This document shows positions 1-9,000 of a stretch of 10,460 nucleotides of DNA, one piece after another. Both the position numbers and the translations under genes were made by a program. The DNA is from Baffinella frigidus (taxonomy: Eukaryota > Cryptophyceae > Cryptomonadales > Baffinellaceae), in contig MU646364.1 in the NCBI GenBank assembly GCA_026770585.1, positions 253,792-264,251 on the forward strand, written 5' to 3'. Each line of letters opens with the position of its first letter. Positions within the stretch are counted from its first letter, which is position 1. Below the pieces are notes generated by a model. It was not told the origin of the DNA and did not search any database. It saw only the letters and a list, made by a program, of their open reading frames with translations.

Positions 1-1002
1 GTTTGGAGGTTGGGGGTTGGGGTGTGGGGTTTGGGGGGTGGGGTGTGGGGTTTGGGGTAGATGGGGGTTTGGGGTTTGGGGTGGATGAGGGTTGAGGGTG
101 CAGGGTTCAGGGATGAGGGTTGAGGGTTGAGGGTTTACTGTTTACGGTTTACGGTTTACGGTTTACGGTTTAGGGTTGACGGTTAAGGGTTTAGGGTTTA
201 GGGTTTAGGTTTTAGGGTTGAGAGTGTATAGGTTAGGGTTTAGAGGTTAGGGTTTAATGTTGAGGGTTTGGGGTGCAGGGCTGGGGGTTCAGGGATAAGG
301 GATTAGGTTTAGGGTTTGTGGTTCAGGGTTCAGAGTGCAGGGTTTGGGGGTTGGGGTTTAGGGTTTAGGGTTGAGGGTTTAGGGTTTAGGGTTTAGAATT
401 CAGGGTTTAGGGTTTAGAATTCAGGGCGATGGGGGTTAGAGTTAAGAGGTTAGGGTTTGGATTTTGGGGAGGGTCGAGGGTTTGTGAGTTGGGTTTGAGG
501 GTTTAGGGTTTGGGGTCTAGGGTTTAGGGTTTAGGGTTGGGTTGAGAGTTTGAGTTTGAAATATTAGGGTTTAGGGTTTAGTGTTGAGGGTTTAGAGTTT
601 AGGGTTTAGAGTTAAGGGTTTAGGGTTCAGGGTTCAGGGTTCAGGGTTTGGGATGCAGGGTGTAGGGTGTAGGGTGTAGGGTTTAGGGCTTAGGGTGTAG
701 AATTGAGGGTTCTGGGTTCAGGGATGAGTGTTTAGGGTTCAGGGCTTAGGGTTCAAGGTGTTGGGTTTAGGGTTTAGGGTTTAGGGTTTGGGATATGGGG
801 GTTAGGGTTCAGGGGTTAGGGTATTTAGGGGTTAGGTTGTAGGGGTTGGGGTTCAAGGTTGAGTGTTTAGGTTTCAGATTTTAGATTTTAGGGTGAAGGG
901 TTTAGGATTTAGAGTTAAGGGTCTAGGATTTATGGTTTTCAGAGTTCAGGGTTTGGGGTTAAGGGTGTAGGGTTTAGGGTTTAGGGTTTAGAGTTTAGGA
1001 TT
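1..1002 (+). repeat. Degenerate telomere-like array, TTTAGGG type
   Basis: About 1 kb built almost only of G, T and A on this strand, from 6-8 base units close to TTTAGGG. Variants include TTCAGGG, TTGAGGG, GTGTAGG and TTTACGG. Exact TTTAGGG runs are short and scattered, for example near 190-210, 360-400 and 970-990, so this is a decayed array and not a fresh telomere. TTTAGGG is the plant and algal telomere unit, also found in some other protists. The G-rich strand runs towards the genes on the right; a left chromosome end would read CCCTAAA here, so the tract is interstitial or inverted as presented. No gene is seen in it. Confidence 0.9.
134..168 (+). repeat. Homogeneous TTTACGG sub-array
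   Basis: One TTTACTG unit followed by four identical TTTACGG units, inside an otherwise irregular tract. A single variant unit has been locally amplified, as expected from slippage or unequal exchange. Confidence 0.85.
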
Positions 1003-1103
1003 GGATGGAAATCAAAAGTCCAAAAACGAACTAAAACCTATCAAATAGTCCCAAATCCGAGTAGTCCCCCCCTAATTATTTGGCACTATTTAGTCCATTT
1101 TGG

Positions 1104-1123
1104 AGGGGGGTCCGGACCCCCCT
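1104..1123. repeat. 20-bp perfect palindrome
   Basis: A perfect self-complementary stretch (A, six G, TCCGGA, six C, T) near the left end of the inverted-repeat element. It could form a short cruciform or hairpin. No matching palindrome is seen at the other end. Confidence 0.8.
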
Positions 1124-1650
1124 ACTAAAAAAATCGAGTTTTGAGGGGGAGGGGGATTGGGCGGGAGGGGGCGCCTAGGCGGTCGAGGCGGGCGCGGATG
1201 GATTGCAGACACGCGTCAGGGGGCGTGGACAGGTGCTGCGCGTGGTTTCTTGTGAGTGGCAGGTGGCGGGCATGGCGCAACGTGCATAGAGGACGCAATC
1301 CTGGGAGGGCCCTCCCCTGGGAGCATCCAGAGTGGGCCTGCTGGGGCTGAGCGGACGCCGGCGGAGGGGGGGCATCACTGCCACCCACCAGCGGTGGCAT
1401 GGGTGGCAGCAGCGAACCTGCTTGGGTGGAGGCAGCGGCACTGGCGGCACCCCCGCCGATCCCACAGCGAGGATTCCCCTCCCGATCCCGGATCTTCGGA
1501 AAGGGGGGTGGTGAGGGTCTGCTTCTCCTCGGAACGGGGCAAGTGTTGCAGTACAGGGTGCTCTCTCGAACATACCTGTGTTGGCGCGTGATCTGTGCAG
1601 TTTCTGGGCCTTGGGGCGGTACCTGCGCGCTGCAGCGAGCAGAGCACGCG

Positions 1651-2060
1651 ATGGAATCACAATTACTGGCTGCAAAGCACCACGGTCGAGACATGTTCGG
1701 ATGGTTGTCGGCGGCGGAGCGCTTCCACACGTTGCATGAGCATGAAATGGACGCGTATGATGCCGACCATCACTTCTCTTTGGTGCCTCAGAGGGGGAAA
1801 TCGGCCAGGAACAGCGCATTCGGATGCTGGAGCTGCCCAAACCCTAATCTAAACCCTAAACCCTAATCGCCGGTTGCCGGCGGCAAACCGCCCGCATACC
1901 AGGAGAGAATGTCACGAGCCAGGAAAGTTAGGACGAATTGATCGGCCAGATTCATCGGCTCAAGGTCCAAATTTGCCGCGAGCACGGCTGGGAACAGCCA
2001 CTCGCCATGGCGAAAATCCCGAGTAAAAAAATCAATTTTTTCGACAGGACTTTTAATTAG
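1651..2060 (+). CDS. Possible two-exon gene inside the inverted-repeat element
   Basis: Not recognised. An open frame from the ATG at 1651 reads like protein, with charged helical stretches such as AAERFHTLHEHEMDAYDA. It can end at a GT donor after 1782 in phase 0. An AG at 1930-1931 is followed by a second open stretch starting DELIGQIHRLKVQICREHG and stopping with TAG at 2058-2060. Joined, these give about 86 residues, mostly helical. The same frame is open upstream of 1651, so the true start may lie further left. The putative intron (1783-1931) contains the short C-strand telomeric piece. The last codons run into the AT-rich end of the element and may not be coding. The case rests only on amino-acid pattern and phase agreement. 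Several open frames on both strands here are probably products of GC-rich DNA. Confidence 0.25.
1839..1868 (-). repeat. Short CCCTAAA-orientation telomeric piece
   Basis: Four C-strand units (CCCTAAT, CTAAA, CCCTAAA, CCCTAAT) in the interior of the inverted-repeat element, opposite in orientation to the tracts on either side. It may be a captured telomeric fragment. Confidence 0.8.
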
Positions 2061-2115
2061 GGACTATAATTTTTGATAGCCCCAGAACTATCAAAACGAC
2101 TTTTGGTTTCCAACC

Positions 2116-2228
2116 ATTAGGGTCTAGGGTTTGGGGTTTTAGTGTCTAGGGTTTAGTGGTTTGGATTTGGGTTTCAGGGTTCAGGGTTCAGGGTTTAGGG
2201 TTTAGGGTTTAGGATTTAATGATTAGGG
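2116..2228 (+). repeat. Telomere-like array, second block
   Basis: Same unit family and orientation as the block at 1-1002, including TTCAGGG and TTTAGGG runs at about 2173-2212. It reads as the continuation of the left array beyond the inserted element. Confidence 0.9.
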
Positions 2229-2260
2229 TCCAGCTGAATCAGCCCCCCTGTCGCTTGCAG

Positions 2261-2347
2261 GGTCGCCTTGTGCGGATGGGTGGACGGTACCTGATCCAAC
2301 ACGCGGCCATCCAGGCGCTTGCCCAGCCGCGATGCTTGGTGCAATAG
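2261..2347 (+). other. Possible orphan exon next to telomere-like repeat
   Basis: After TTGCAG at 2255-2260 there is an open stretch of 28 codons starting GRLVRMGGRYLIQHAAIQAL, closed by TAG at 2345-2347. It has a plausible 3' splice site and a protein-like composition, but no partner exon is evident: telomere-like repeat lies directly upstream. It could be the 3' remnant of a broken gene, or chance. The rest of 2229-2392 holds nothing else recognisable and would be the 3' flank of the minus-strand gene. Confidence 0.2.
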
Positions 2348-2392
2348 CGTCTGCGCCCCGATACGCACTTGATTCAGCGCTCATAAAAAGTA

Positions 2393-3126
2393 TCACAACT
2401 TCTCCCAACCCGCCACTGCTGCCCTCGCTTGCTCCCGTCGCACCTCGCGGCTCTGCTTCAAGAACTGATGAAGAATCTGTACGCAAAGGAAGCCCTGCAG
2501 CGGGTCCGTTCCCGCACTTCTCGCACATCCGGGGGCGGAGCAACATTCGGTGCTGACGTGCAATTGGAAAAAACCTTGTCATTGACCGATGGCCCCGGAA
2601 TGTTCATTGCGCCCTCGGTGCCACGCTCCAAGCAGCAGCCACTTGCTCGATTCTGTGCCCCGCGCGCGCGCTGTCAGTCGTTTCCGTCACTGCTGCAGCA
2701 CTCCGTCAGTGGGGACCTTGCGACGTTCAACGAAGAGCGCATACACCCCAGAAAATTGAGGAAAGCGACCACAGCGCGAACCTCGCCTACATAGCATCCA
2801 CCAATTCTCAGAGAAGAATGAGAAAAGAAGCAGAGGAACTCGCACTTCAGAGACCCGGCGGGGCGGCACCGCTCGCGCCGCGCAACGAGGGTCTCGAGAG
2901 CGTTGTTGATGGAGCGAACGTTCTCTGCCAGTGCCGCTACCGCCTCGCTCAGCTCCCGCACCCGCTCCGCACGCGTCCCCGAATACCCTGCTCCCCCGGG
3001 AACGTTTCCCTCCTCTGATCCGCCCGCGGAACGCGTTGTGAAGACGGATCCCCAACACGCTGACCTCCGAGAGCCGTCAGCGCGCTTTGCCCTGACAATG
3101 GGGCGGCAGTGAAGCTGCCTCAAGCT
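2393..3126 (-). CDS. Coiled-coil protein of unknown function (two visible exons, 5' end missing)
   Basis: Not recognised. The upstream exon, on the minus strand down to 2855, contains a segment starting VRELSEAVAALAENVRSI whose V, L, V, L, V, I, L, L fall at heptad positions 1, 4, 8, 11, 15, 18, 22, 25: a clean coiled coil. It ends in phase 2 at a GT donor (2854-2853). The intron (2854-2553, 302 bases) ends in a T-rich stretch and CAG. The second exon (2552-2393) restores phase and encodes about 53 residues, including PLQGFLCVQILHQFLKQS followed by an Arg/Glu/Ala-rich helix and GWEKL, then TGA at 2395-2393. The upstream exon's frame is closed by a stop at about 3130 and contains no ATG, so an upstream exon with the start codon must exist; candidate acceptor AGs lie within 3000-3090. 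It is divergent from the phosphatase gene and could share its promoter region. A small subunit of a coiled-coil complex is a guess only. Confidence 0.5.
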
Positions 3127-3335
3127 TGTTTAGCACGCGGCGCGCGGCGAGTAGTTTGGTTGGTAGAAAAAAACCATAACCTGTACCTGCTATGTTCCAA
3201 AAGTGGACATCCTTAAAGTGCACTTGTGTGTAGCGGCAACAAAAGTCATTTCTCCGGGGAAAGTGACTTTTGTTTAGTCAACATTCTCACTCAACAGAGG
3301 CAGCTGTTGGGCTGTTCCCCCCGTGGTGACGGCAT
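3127..3335. promoter_or_regulatory. Intergenic region between divergent genes, with inverted repeat
   Basis: About 200 bases between the minus-strand coiled-coil gene and the plus-strand phosphatase gene, less GC-rich than either. It contains an inverted repeat with perfect 10-base arms (ACAAAAGTCA at 3239-3248 and its complement at 3264-3273) around a CCGG-containing centre. No clear TATA box is seen. A shared promoter is inferred from position only, and this space may also hold the missing first exon of the minus-strand gene. Confidence 0.4.
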
Positions 3336-3705
3336 ATGAACGGCGCCCAGCAGCAATACTACGTGCCCACGCAGCATCACCTGCAACCGCAACAGCCTCA
3401 GCAGCAGAGCCTGTACCACAGCGCCACCAGGCAGCCAAGTCCTCCGTATCAAAATTACGTTCAGCAGCAGGGGCCTGGGCCCCAGCAGGCTCAGCAGAAC
3501 TACCAGAGTTACGCTGGGCAGGGCATGAACGACTCGCGCGACAGCGGAACAATGTCTTCGCAAGGAGGATCGTACGCGCCGGTGGGTTTGATCGCTCAGG
3601 TGGACAGGAATGGCAAGCACACAGTCACGGGGGCGCCAGTAATGGGTAACAACGGCTATGGCGCGGCCGCCCTGGAGGCGCAGGAGAGCTGCGCACCTTT
3701 GACAG
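3336..3705 (+). CDS. Phosphatase exon 1: Gln-rich N-terminal region
   Basis: The ATG at 3336 opens 123 codons rich in Gln, Tyr, Pro, Ser and Gly, with runs such as QPQQPQQQ and GPQQAQQNYQSYAGQG. This is a disordered, prion-like composition, and such tails outside the catalytic domain vary widely in this family. The frame stays open to 3731; the preferred end is the donor AG|GTGCC at 3706 (phase 1). Alternative donors are at 3639 (phase 0) and 3646 (phase 1). It is linked to the phosphatase by position, strand and workable phases, not by homology, and could be a separate gene. Confidence 0.55.
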
Positions 3706-5964
3706 GTGCCATTTCTCATCGCCACCCCTGACTCCTGAGGGCAGCTGGGATTTTTTCCCTGGCCAGCCGCTTGGAAATTTCCCCTGGCCAGCCCCGCACT
3801 GTCCGCCAGCAGAGCTCGCATCCTCACTGACAGCAAGCCCCGCGCTGCCCAGGTCCAGAGCCTCCGAAAGCGCAGCAGCCCTTCCTCTTCCGGCTCCTCG
3901 CCTGCAAGTGCTTCTCGCCTCCAGTGCCGGACGTACGGCCCCCACCCCGTCGAATTGAGCCGCGTATTGAAAGCAAAAGGTCCCCTGGGCCTCAGCTCGC
4001 TGATATCCACGGGGGGGCGTTTCTAGGTGGCGGACGATGCGGCGTATGAGGGGAGCACGGCGAGGCAAAGAGACGTCTCTGCCGACACAAGCCACAACAC
4101 GTCTCGGGTACCACCATCCTCCGGGGCCCCGACATTGCCTAGAAGCGTGGGCTCGCATACGACCGCCTCGCCCTTCAAACCGGACCTGTCAACGTCGTGG
4201 CGTATCGACTTTCCAGGGGTTGATCGAGCGGGGACTCATCTGATAAATGCATCGTAGTCTGTCAGGAGCCGTGTGTGCAGCAAGAAGTTGACTTGACGCG
4301 TGGTGAGCAGGAGATATCTCTCAACAACTCGGTGTCGCCGTACCCGGGAAGCCTCTCGCCCAACGAAATCGGGCCGCCACTCCTGCCACCCAAGCGAACC
4401 CATCACAAGGTCCCGCTCTCGCCGAGCCTTGCCAGCCGCCGCGCGCCTCCAAGCTAGCCAGCCGCCTCGCGCCTCCCAGCTAGCCAGTCTGAGCCAGCCG
4501 GCCCGATGTCCTCCCGGGGTTGCCCGCTGTCTCCCGAAAGCTGGCCGTTGCTGCCGTGTCGCGAGACCGTACAGCGCAGGGCTCGGCCGCGGCACATGTT
4601 GGTACCTGCGTCCGTGTACTGGGCGCTGGTTGGCCGTGATTGACTCTCGAGTTCACTCACAGGTGACGCTGATCCTAGACCTGGATGAAACGCTGGTGCA
4701 CTCGTCGTTCAAGCCCGTGCCCAACTCCGACTGGATCGTTCCCGTCGAGGTCTCTCCCGCCACCCTCTCTCCCTCTCTCACTCACTCACTCACCCCCCCA
4801 CACCTCACTCACTCACTCAGTCCCTCTCCCCCTCCCTCTCCTCCTCCCTCACTCACTCTCTCCCTCCCTCACTCACTCTCTCCCTCACTCACTCACTCAC
4901 TCACTCACTCCCTCCGCTCCAGTGCATGGCCGGTCGACAACCCCAGAACCCGCCCTCGACAGGGTTTCTAACCCCATCAGCAAATCACCACGAAGGGTCA
5001 CAACGCAAGATTTCTCAACCGAAGGGATGTGGGGTTTCTGAAGCGATTTCTGAACCGGTTGCAGGTGGACGGGATCGTGCATCGGGTGTTTGTCTGCAAA
5101 CGGCCTGGTCTCGACTACTTCATGCACAGGGTACGTCTCTGCCGAATCCCGGGGGCGGAAGTTGGGCCCAGAAGCTGCGAGTGTCTGTGCTGGGCCCTGA
5201 GCTGCGACTTTCTGAGACCTCCCGCGCTTCCCGCTGGTCTCTCGAGAGCAACCGCCTGGCTCATCAACCGAACAGCCCCACGCAAGAGCGGTGTGATCTC
5301 CCGGGTTCGGCACTCGTCTCTCGGGACACAGTCACTCCGGGTATTCTGGGAACACAGTCCCGTGTTGGACTGAGGACCGAGGCCAGTGCAGGCATGTAAT
5401 GCCACAAGGTAACGCCAGCGGACCCCTTAGCCTACCGTAGGAGCCCCCCCCCCTCCTGCGACGTTTAAAACAAAAACGTCTTTAAATGTCGTAGGAGGGG
5501 GGCTCCTACCGTAGCCAATCTGTAGGCTCTATGTACCTCGCCGGCGTTAGCTTTTTGCATGACGTGTTGGGTGTCCGGGTGGTGGAGCAGCGATGTGGGA
5601 GCTGCACGCCCTGAGGGGTGGTTGGCGGCGGAACACACATGCAGGACGCCCTGAGAGCTAATTCTTGCTGCAGCCCCCTTCCTGCTCTGGTGGCCAATGA
5701 GCCCTCCTCCTGCTCTGGGTGGCGATTGATGATTCGTTTTCGGCAACGATGCAGGTTGCAGAGCTCTCCGAGGGCTCCTTGCTGTTGCGGGACGCCCTGA
5801 GGGCTGATCGTTGCTGCACGACGTCCCGAGGGCTGATTTTTGGTTGGTTGTCCCCAACGGTGCAGGTTGCGGAACTGTTTGAGGTGGTGGTGTTCACGGC
5901 GTCGCTTGACAAGTATGCCAATCCCGTACTCGACCTCCTCGAACGCGGTGAGGCCCCTCCCTTG

Positions 5965-6003
<39 letters not shown>

Positions 6004-9000
6004 CATACCCTCTCCCGCTCGCACACTCAGTCACTTAGAGGAGCTCTCTCACTCTCTCGCTCTCTCACTCTCAGCTCTCTCACTCACACTCTCACTCTTA
6101 CTCTCACTCCCACTCACATTCACTTGAACCCGTACTCGTACTGGTAATCTCACTCGCACTCTCATTCGCACTCTGACAAACGCCACGTGTCCCGAGAGGA
6201 GCCAACGCTTGCAGGCAGGCCCTGCACTGAAGGTGCTGAGCGTGGCCCTGGTCTCGCTCTCTCTCGCTCTCTCTCGCGCTCTCTTGCGCTCTCTCTCTAT
6301 CTCGCTCTCTCTCTCCCCCTCCCTGGCAGCTTCCCGCCCTTGCCACACCGCATCGTCCCGCACCAACCCTAGAAAACAACCCAACATCCTTGCCACACTC
6401 CATCTTGCCGAATCGCTCCGTCTTGCCACACCCCAGCGCTCCCAGGGCGCAGGACGCGAGAGAGCGAGAGAGCGCAAGAGCGAGAGAGAGCGAGAGAGAG
6501 CGTGCGACAGACGCTCACGCCTCCGGGCGTGTTGGTTCGGGGAAGGTTCGAGACTGCCCTGCAAGAGCCTTACATCCCCCCTCACACACCCTGACGGCTG
6601 GGTGTTGTGCAGCATGAACGTCCAGCGCCCTGGGAGGGAGCGTCCAGGGCTGGTTGGTTGGTTACCTTGCCTGCTGGCGTGGAGCGGTCATATTTTACAA
6701 ATTTATCAAACCTTGCTTTTCCCCGTGTTTGCCAATTTATTAATTAACGCTTACCTTTCTCCGTGCAGCGGCACCGAATACAGTTCACCACCGCGTCATG
6801 GTTCCCGGGAACGCGGTGTACAACAGTTGAGTAGGCTAGATCTCTTCATTTCCCCCCACGCCTCACACACCCTGACGACTGGGTGGTGTGCAGCGGCGCC
6901 TCCGGGCTGGTTGGTTGGTCATGTTAAACAAATGTGTTAACCCTTACCTTTCCCCGTGCAGCGGCGCCGAATACAGTGCACCACCGGCTCTTCCGCGAGG
7001 CGTGCGTCTTCACGCACGGCGCGCTTGTCAAGGACCTCACGCGCGTGGTCCCGCCCCTCTCTGTTTCTTCTTTATTACTCTCGATACAGGTCCTAAATGA
7101 GGCCCTTGAGCCTTGAGTTGAGTGATACTACCCCTCTCTGTGTTTTCCTGATTCATCCCTACACGCACTACCCACACCCTTCCCGCCCTTTCCTCCCGCC
7201 TGTCCTCCCGCCCAGCCCCGTCCTCTCTGACGTCTACCACCTGCACAGCATCCGATCGCGTACGGTTAGTTAGTACCAGGAAGGGTGTGTGTAATAGATG
7301 TGTAAACTCTAAAGCCACGTATATTGTCGGCGTCCTTGCCGCCCCCCATCCTCCCACACCGTCCTCCCGCTATGGGTAGGTGACCGCCCTAGTGGGTCGG
7401 TTCGTGCCGGGGAAATGCAGGACAGAAGCATGATGCACACATGCTCCAGACATGCGGCCTGGGATCCTCACACCCGCCCCGCCCCGCCCCGTCCTCTGAG
7501 AGTCATCCACTTGGTACCACGTGAGTACAGGTACCCCATCATCTGCCATGGTCTAGGAGAGGGTATCTGCTGTCCTCGCACCCCCCTGCCCTGCTCCACT
7601 CCTCCGTTCCGCCTGCCTCCACAAGTTATGATGGTAGGAGACGTTGGAAGCGACGATGGCTTGTACGTGTAGGAGAAGAAAGGCCTTTTCAAGATGGAGT
7701 TATGAAAAGGCCTGGAGGGTGGAGGCACCTTCCCCAGAAAGCACGTTCCACGGGCGGGCACCTGGCCAACAAGAGGCGGTCTGGCCCCGTGCGCGCGGGA
7801 TTCTTGACCAGGCCCACAACACCCACCGTTCGAAGAGAGCAGAGGGCTGACGACGCACGGGTGCTGCTGTTTCGCGACGTAGGAACCCCCCTATGTCCCT
7901 ACGGGTTGCCTGCCGTAGGGTCCCGATCAATCTGGCCACCTTGAAACTGACGACGCACGGGCGTTTCTGCGCAGGGCCGCGATGTCTCGAAAACGATCAT
8001 TGTCGACAACTCGCCGACTTCCTACCTCCTGCAGGCACCTCCCACTTGCCGCACGCCCTCCTTGCCTCGACGCGCTTGCTTGCTTGCCTGCGCGTGCCTG
8101 CATGCCTGCGTGTGTGCGTGCTGGCGTGCTGGCGTGCTGGCGTGCTGGCGTGCTTGCTGGCGGGCGGGCGGGCGGGCAGGCGGGCGGGCGGGTTTGCCTG
8201 TGTTGGTGCTTGCCTGCTTGCCCGAGTTCTTGCGTGCGTGCGTGCAGAGTAACAAAATCTGACTTCGGGGGGGTGGCGACAGCCCGAGAACGCGATCCCG
8301 ATCTCGTCGTGGTTCGACGAGCTCGACGACACGCAGCTCCCCCTCCTCCTCCCGTGGCTCGAGCGCCTCTCCTACCAGGACGACGTCGTCCCCCTCCTCC
8401 GGTATGCCCCTCCCTTTTCGCAACCCAGGAGGGGGGGCTCTCAACTTGCCGCGCGCAGGGGGGGTCCTCTCGCCTCCATTTGCCGCGCGTGCTGCAGGTC
8501 ATACCAATACCCTTGAAGTGGTGAGGCGGTCAAATTTGACCGCCAAGAGGTCCTAGGCAGGTCCTAGGGCCCTACCGTAAGGCGTATGAGCCTACTCGCC
8601 ACTTGAGAGATAGGTAAACCTAGAACTAACACAGTTGGAAGTGTGTGGATGAACATAGATAAGAAACAGGGCAGGTATTAGGAATGTAGGTAAAGCCATG
8701 ATCTAATACCCACATGGGGGGGGGGCTCCACTTGGCGTGAGCGCGCAGGAGGGGGGGTGGGCGACACTCGTGTGCAGAGGTTGTGCCCGGCGCGAGCTGA
8801 AGGGTGTGTTTCTGCTACATGCTTTCATATTTTTTTACTACCAAAACTTCTTTTGAAACCCAATTAAAACGATCAGATGGAAAGGATGAGCCAAGGCGGG
8901 TTAGTGGTGCCCCTGCACTCTGAATTTGGACCGGAGAGGGAGGGGGGGGGGGGGCGGCTGGCAGCGTAGATACGGGAAGGATGGCGCCCCGGTCAGAAGA

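Larger units (their letters stand above)
1003..2115. mobile_element. Putative 1.1 kb terminal-inverted-repeat element in telomere-like DNA
   Basis: The two ends match in inverted orientation: 1003-1020 against the reverse complement of 2098-2115, 16 of 18 bases identical. Further in, both ends share a CTATCAAA block followed shortly by TAGTCCC, in the same order (about 1038-1053 on the left, about 2060-2085 on the right). Both flanks are telomere-like repeat (TTTAGGA on the left, TTAGGG on the right), as if the element had split one array. ATT occurs directly outside both ends (1000-1002 and 2116-2118), a possible 3-base target duplication. The interior is GC-rich, unlike the AT-rich ends. 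No transposase is recognised, so it is probably non-autonomous or of unknown type. The superfamily cannot be told from sequence alone. Confidence 0.5.
5131..5865 (+). other. Intron 6 (735 bases) with fold-back element and internal duplications
   Basis: GTACGT to GTGCAG. It holds a short duplicated stretch (TGGGCCC-AGCTGCGA, near 5163-5215), the TA-flanked fold-back element 5435-5511, three to four diverged copies of a GACGCCCTGAGGGCTGATC-like unit (about 5605, 5642, 5798 and a part at 5824), and a decoy copy of the true 3' splice site at 5741-5771. Confidence 0.8.
5948..6961 (+). other. Intron 7 (1014 bases), repeat-filled, with duplicated acceptor region
   Basis: GTGAGG to GTGCAG. In order: the CACCCT repeat, CTCTC/CACTC-rich repeats (6040-6178), a long CT/GA inverted repeat, and two copies of the acceptor region. 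The CT- and GA-rich frames on both strands are repeat artefacts. Confidence 0.8.

Noticed and set aside
1-1002. Functional telomere cap
   Set aside because: The units are heavily degenerate and the orientation is opposite to a left-hand chromosome end.
1125-1840. Two long minus-strand frames (about 200 and 221 codons)
   Set aside because: Cys/Pro/Arg-rich low-complexity readings of GC-rich DNA with no motif. They overlap each other in different frames and look less protein-like than the plus-strand pieces.
3291-4010. 239-codon minus-strand frame opposite the Gln-rich exon
   Set aside because: A Leu/Arg-rich mirror of CAG-rich coding sequence, a common shadow. The plus-strand reading has the better start and composition.
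4300-4971. 223-codon open frame on the plus strand
   Set aside because: It overlaps the phosphatase exons partly in their frame, then runs through intron 5 as SLTHSL-type repeat translation. Its length comes from the CT-rich repeat and retained introns.
5719-6147. Unspliced 142-codon frame containing VVVFTAS
   Set aside because: It includes true exon 7, but its upstream part is intron (decoy acceptor region) and its downstream part is the CACCCT repeat (HPHPHP). Kept only as a possible alternative splice product for the upstream 37 residues.
6049-6615. 188-codon minus-strand frame rich in Arg, Glu and Ser
   Set aside because: It is the translation of the GA strand of microsatellites (RERERER patterns), with no domain and no splice logic.
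7200-7260. Possible extra exon in intron 8 (LSDVYHLHSIRSRT-like reading)
   Set aside because: The family alignment runs without a gap from DLTRV to GRDVSK, so no exon is needed here.
7927-8502. Large frames on both strands across 7927-8524
   Set aside because: They cross the GC-AG intron's GTGCTGGC and GGGC repeats, giving Ala/Cys/Gly or Thr/Pro/Arg runs. Only the confirmed exon frame matches the phosphatase family.
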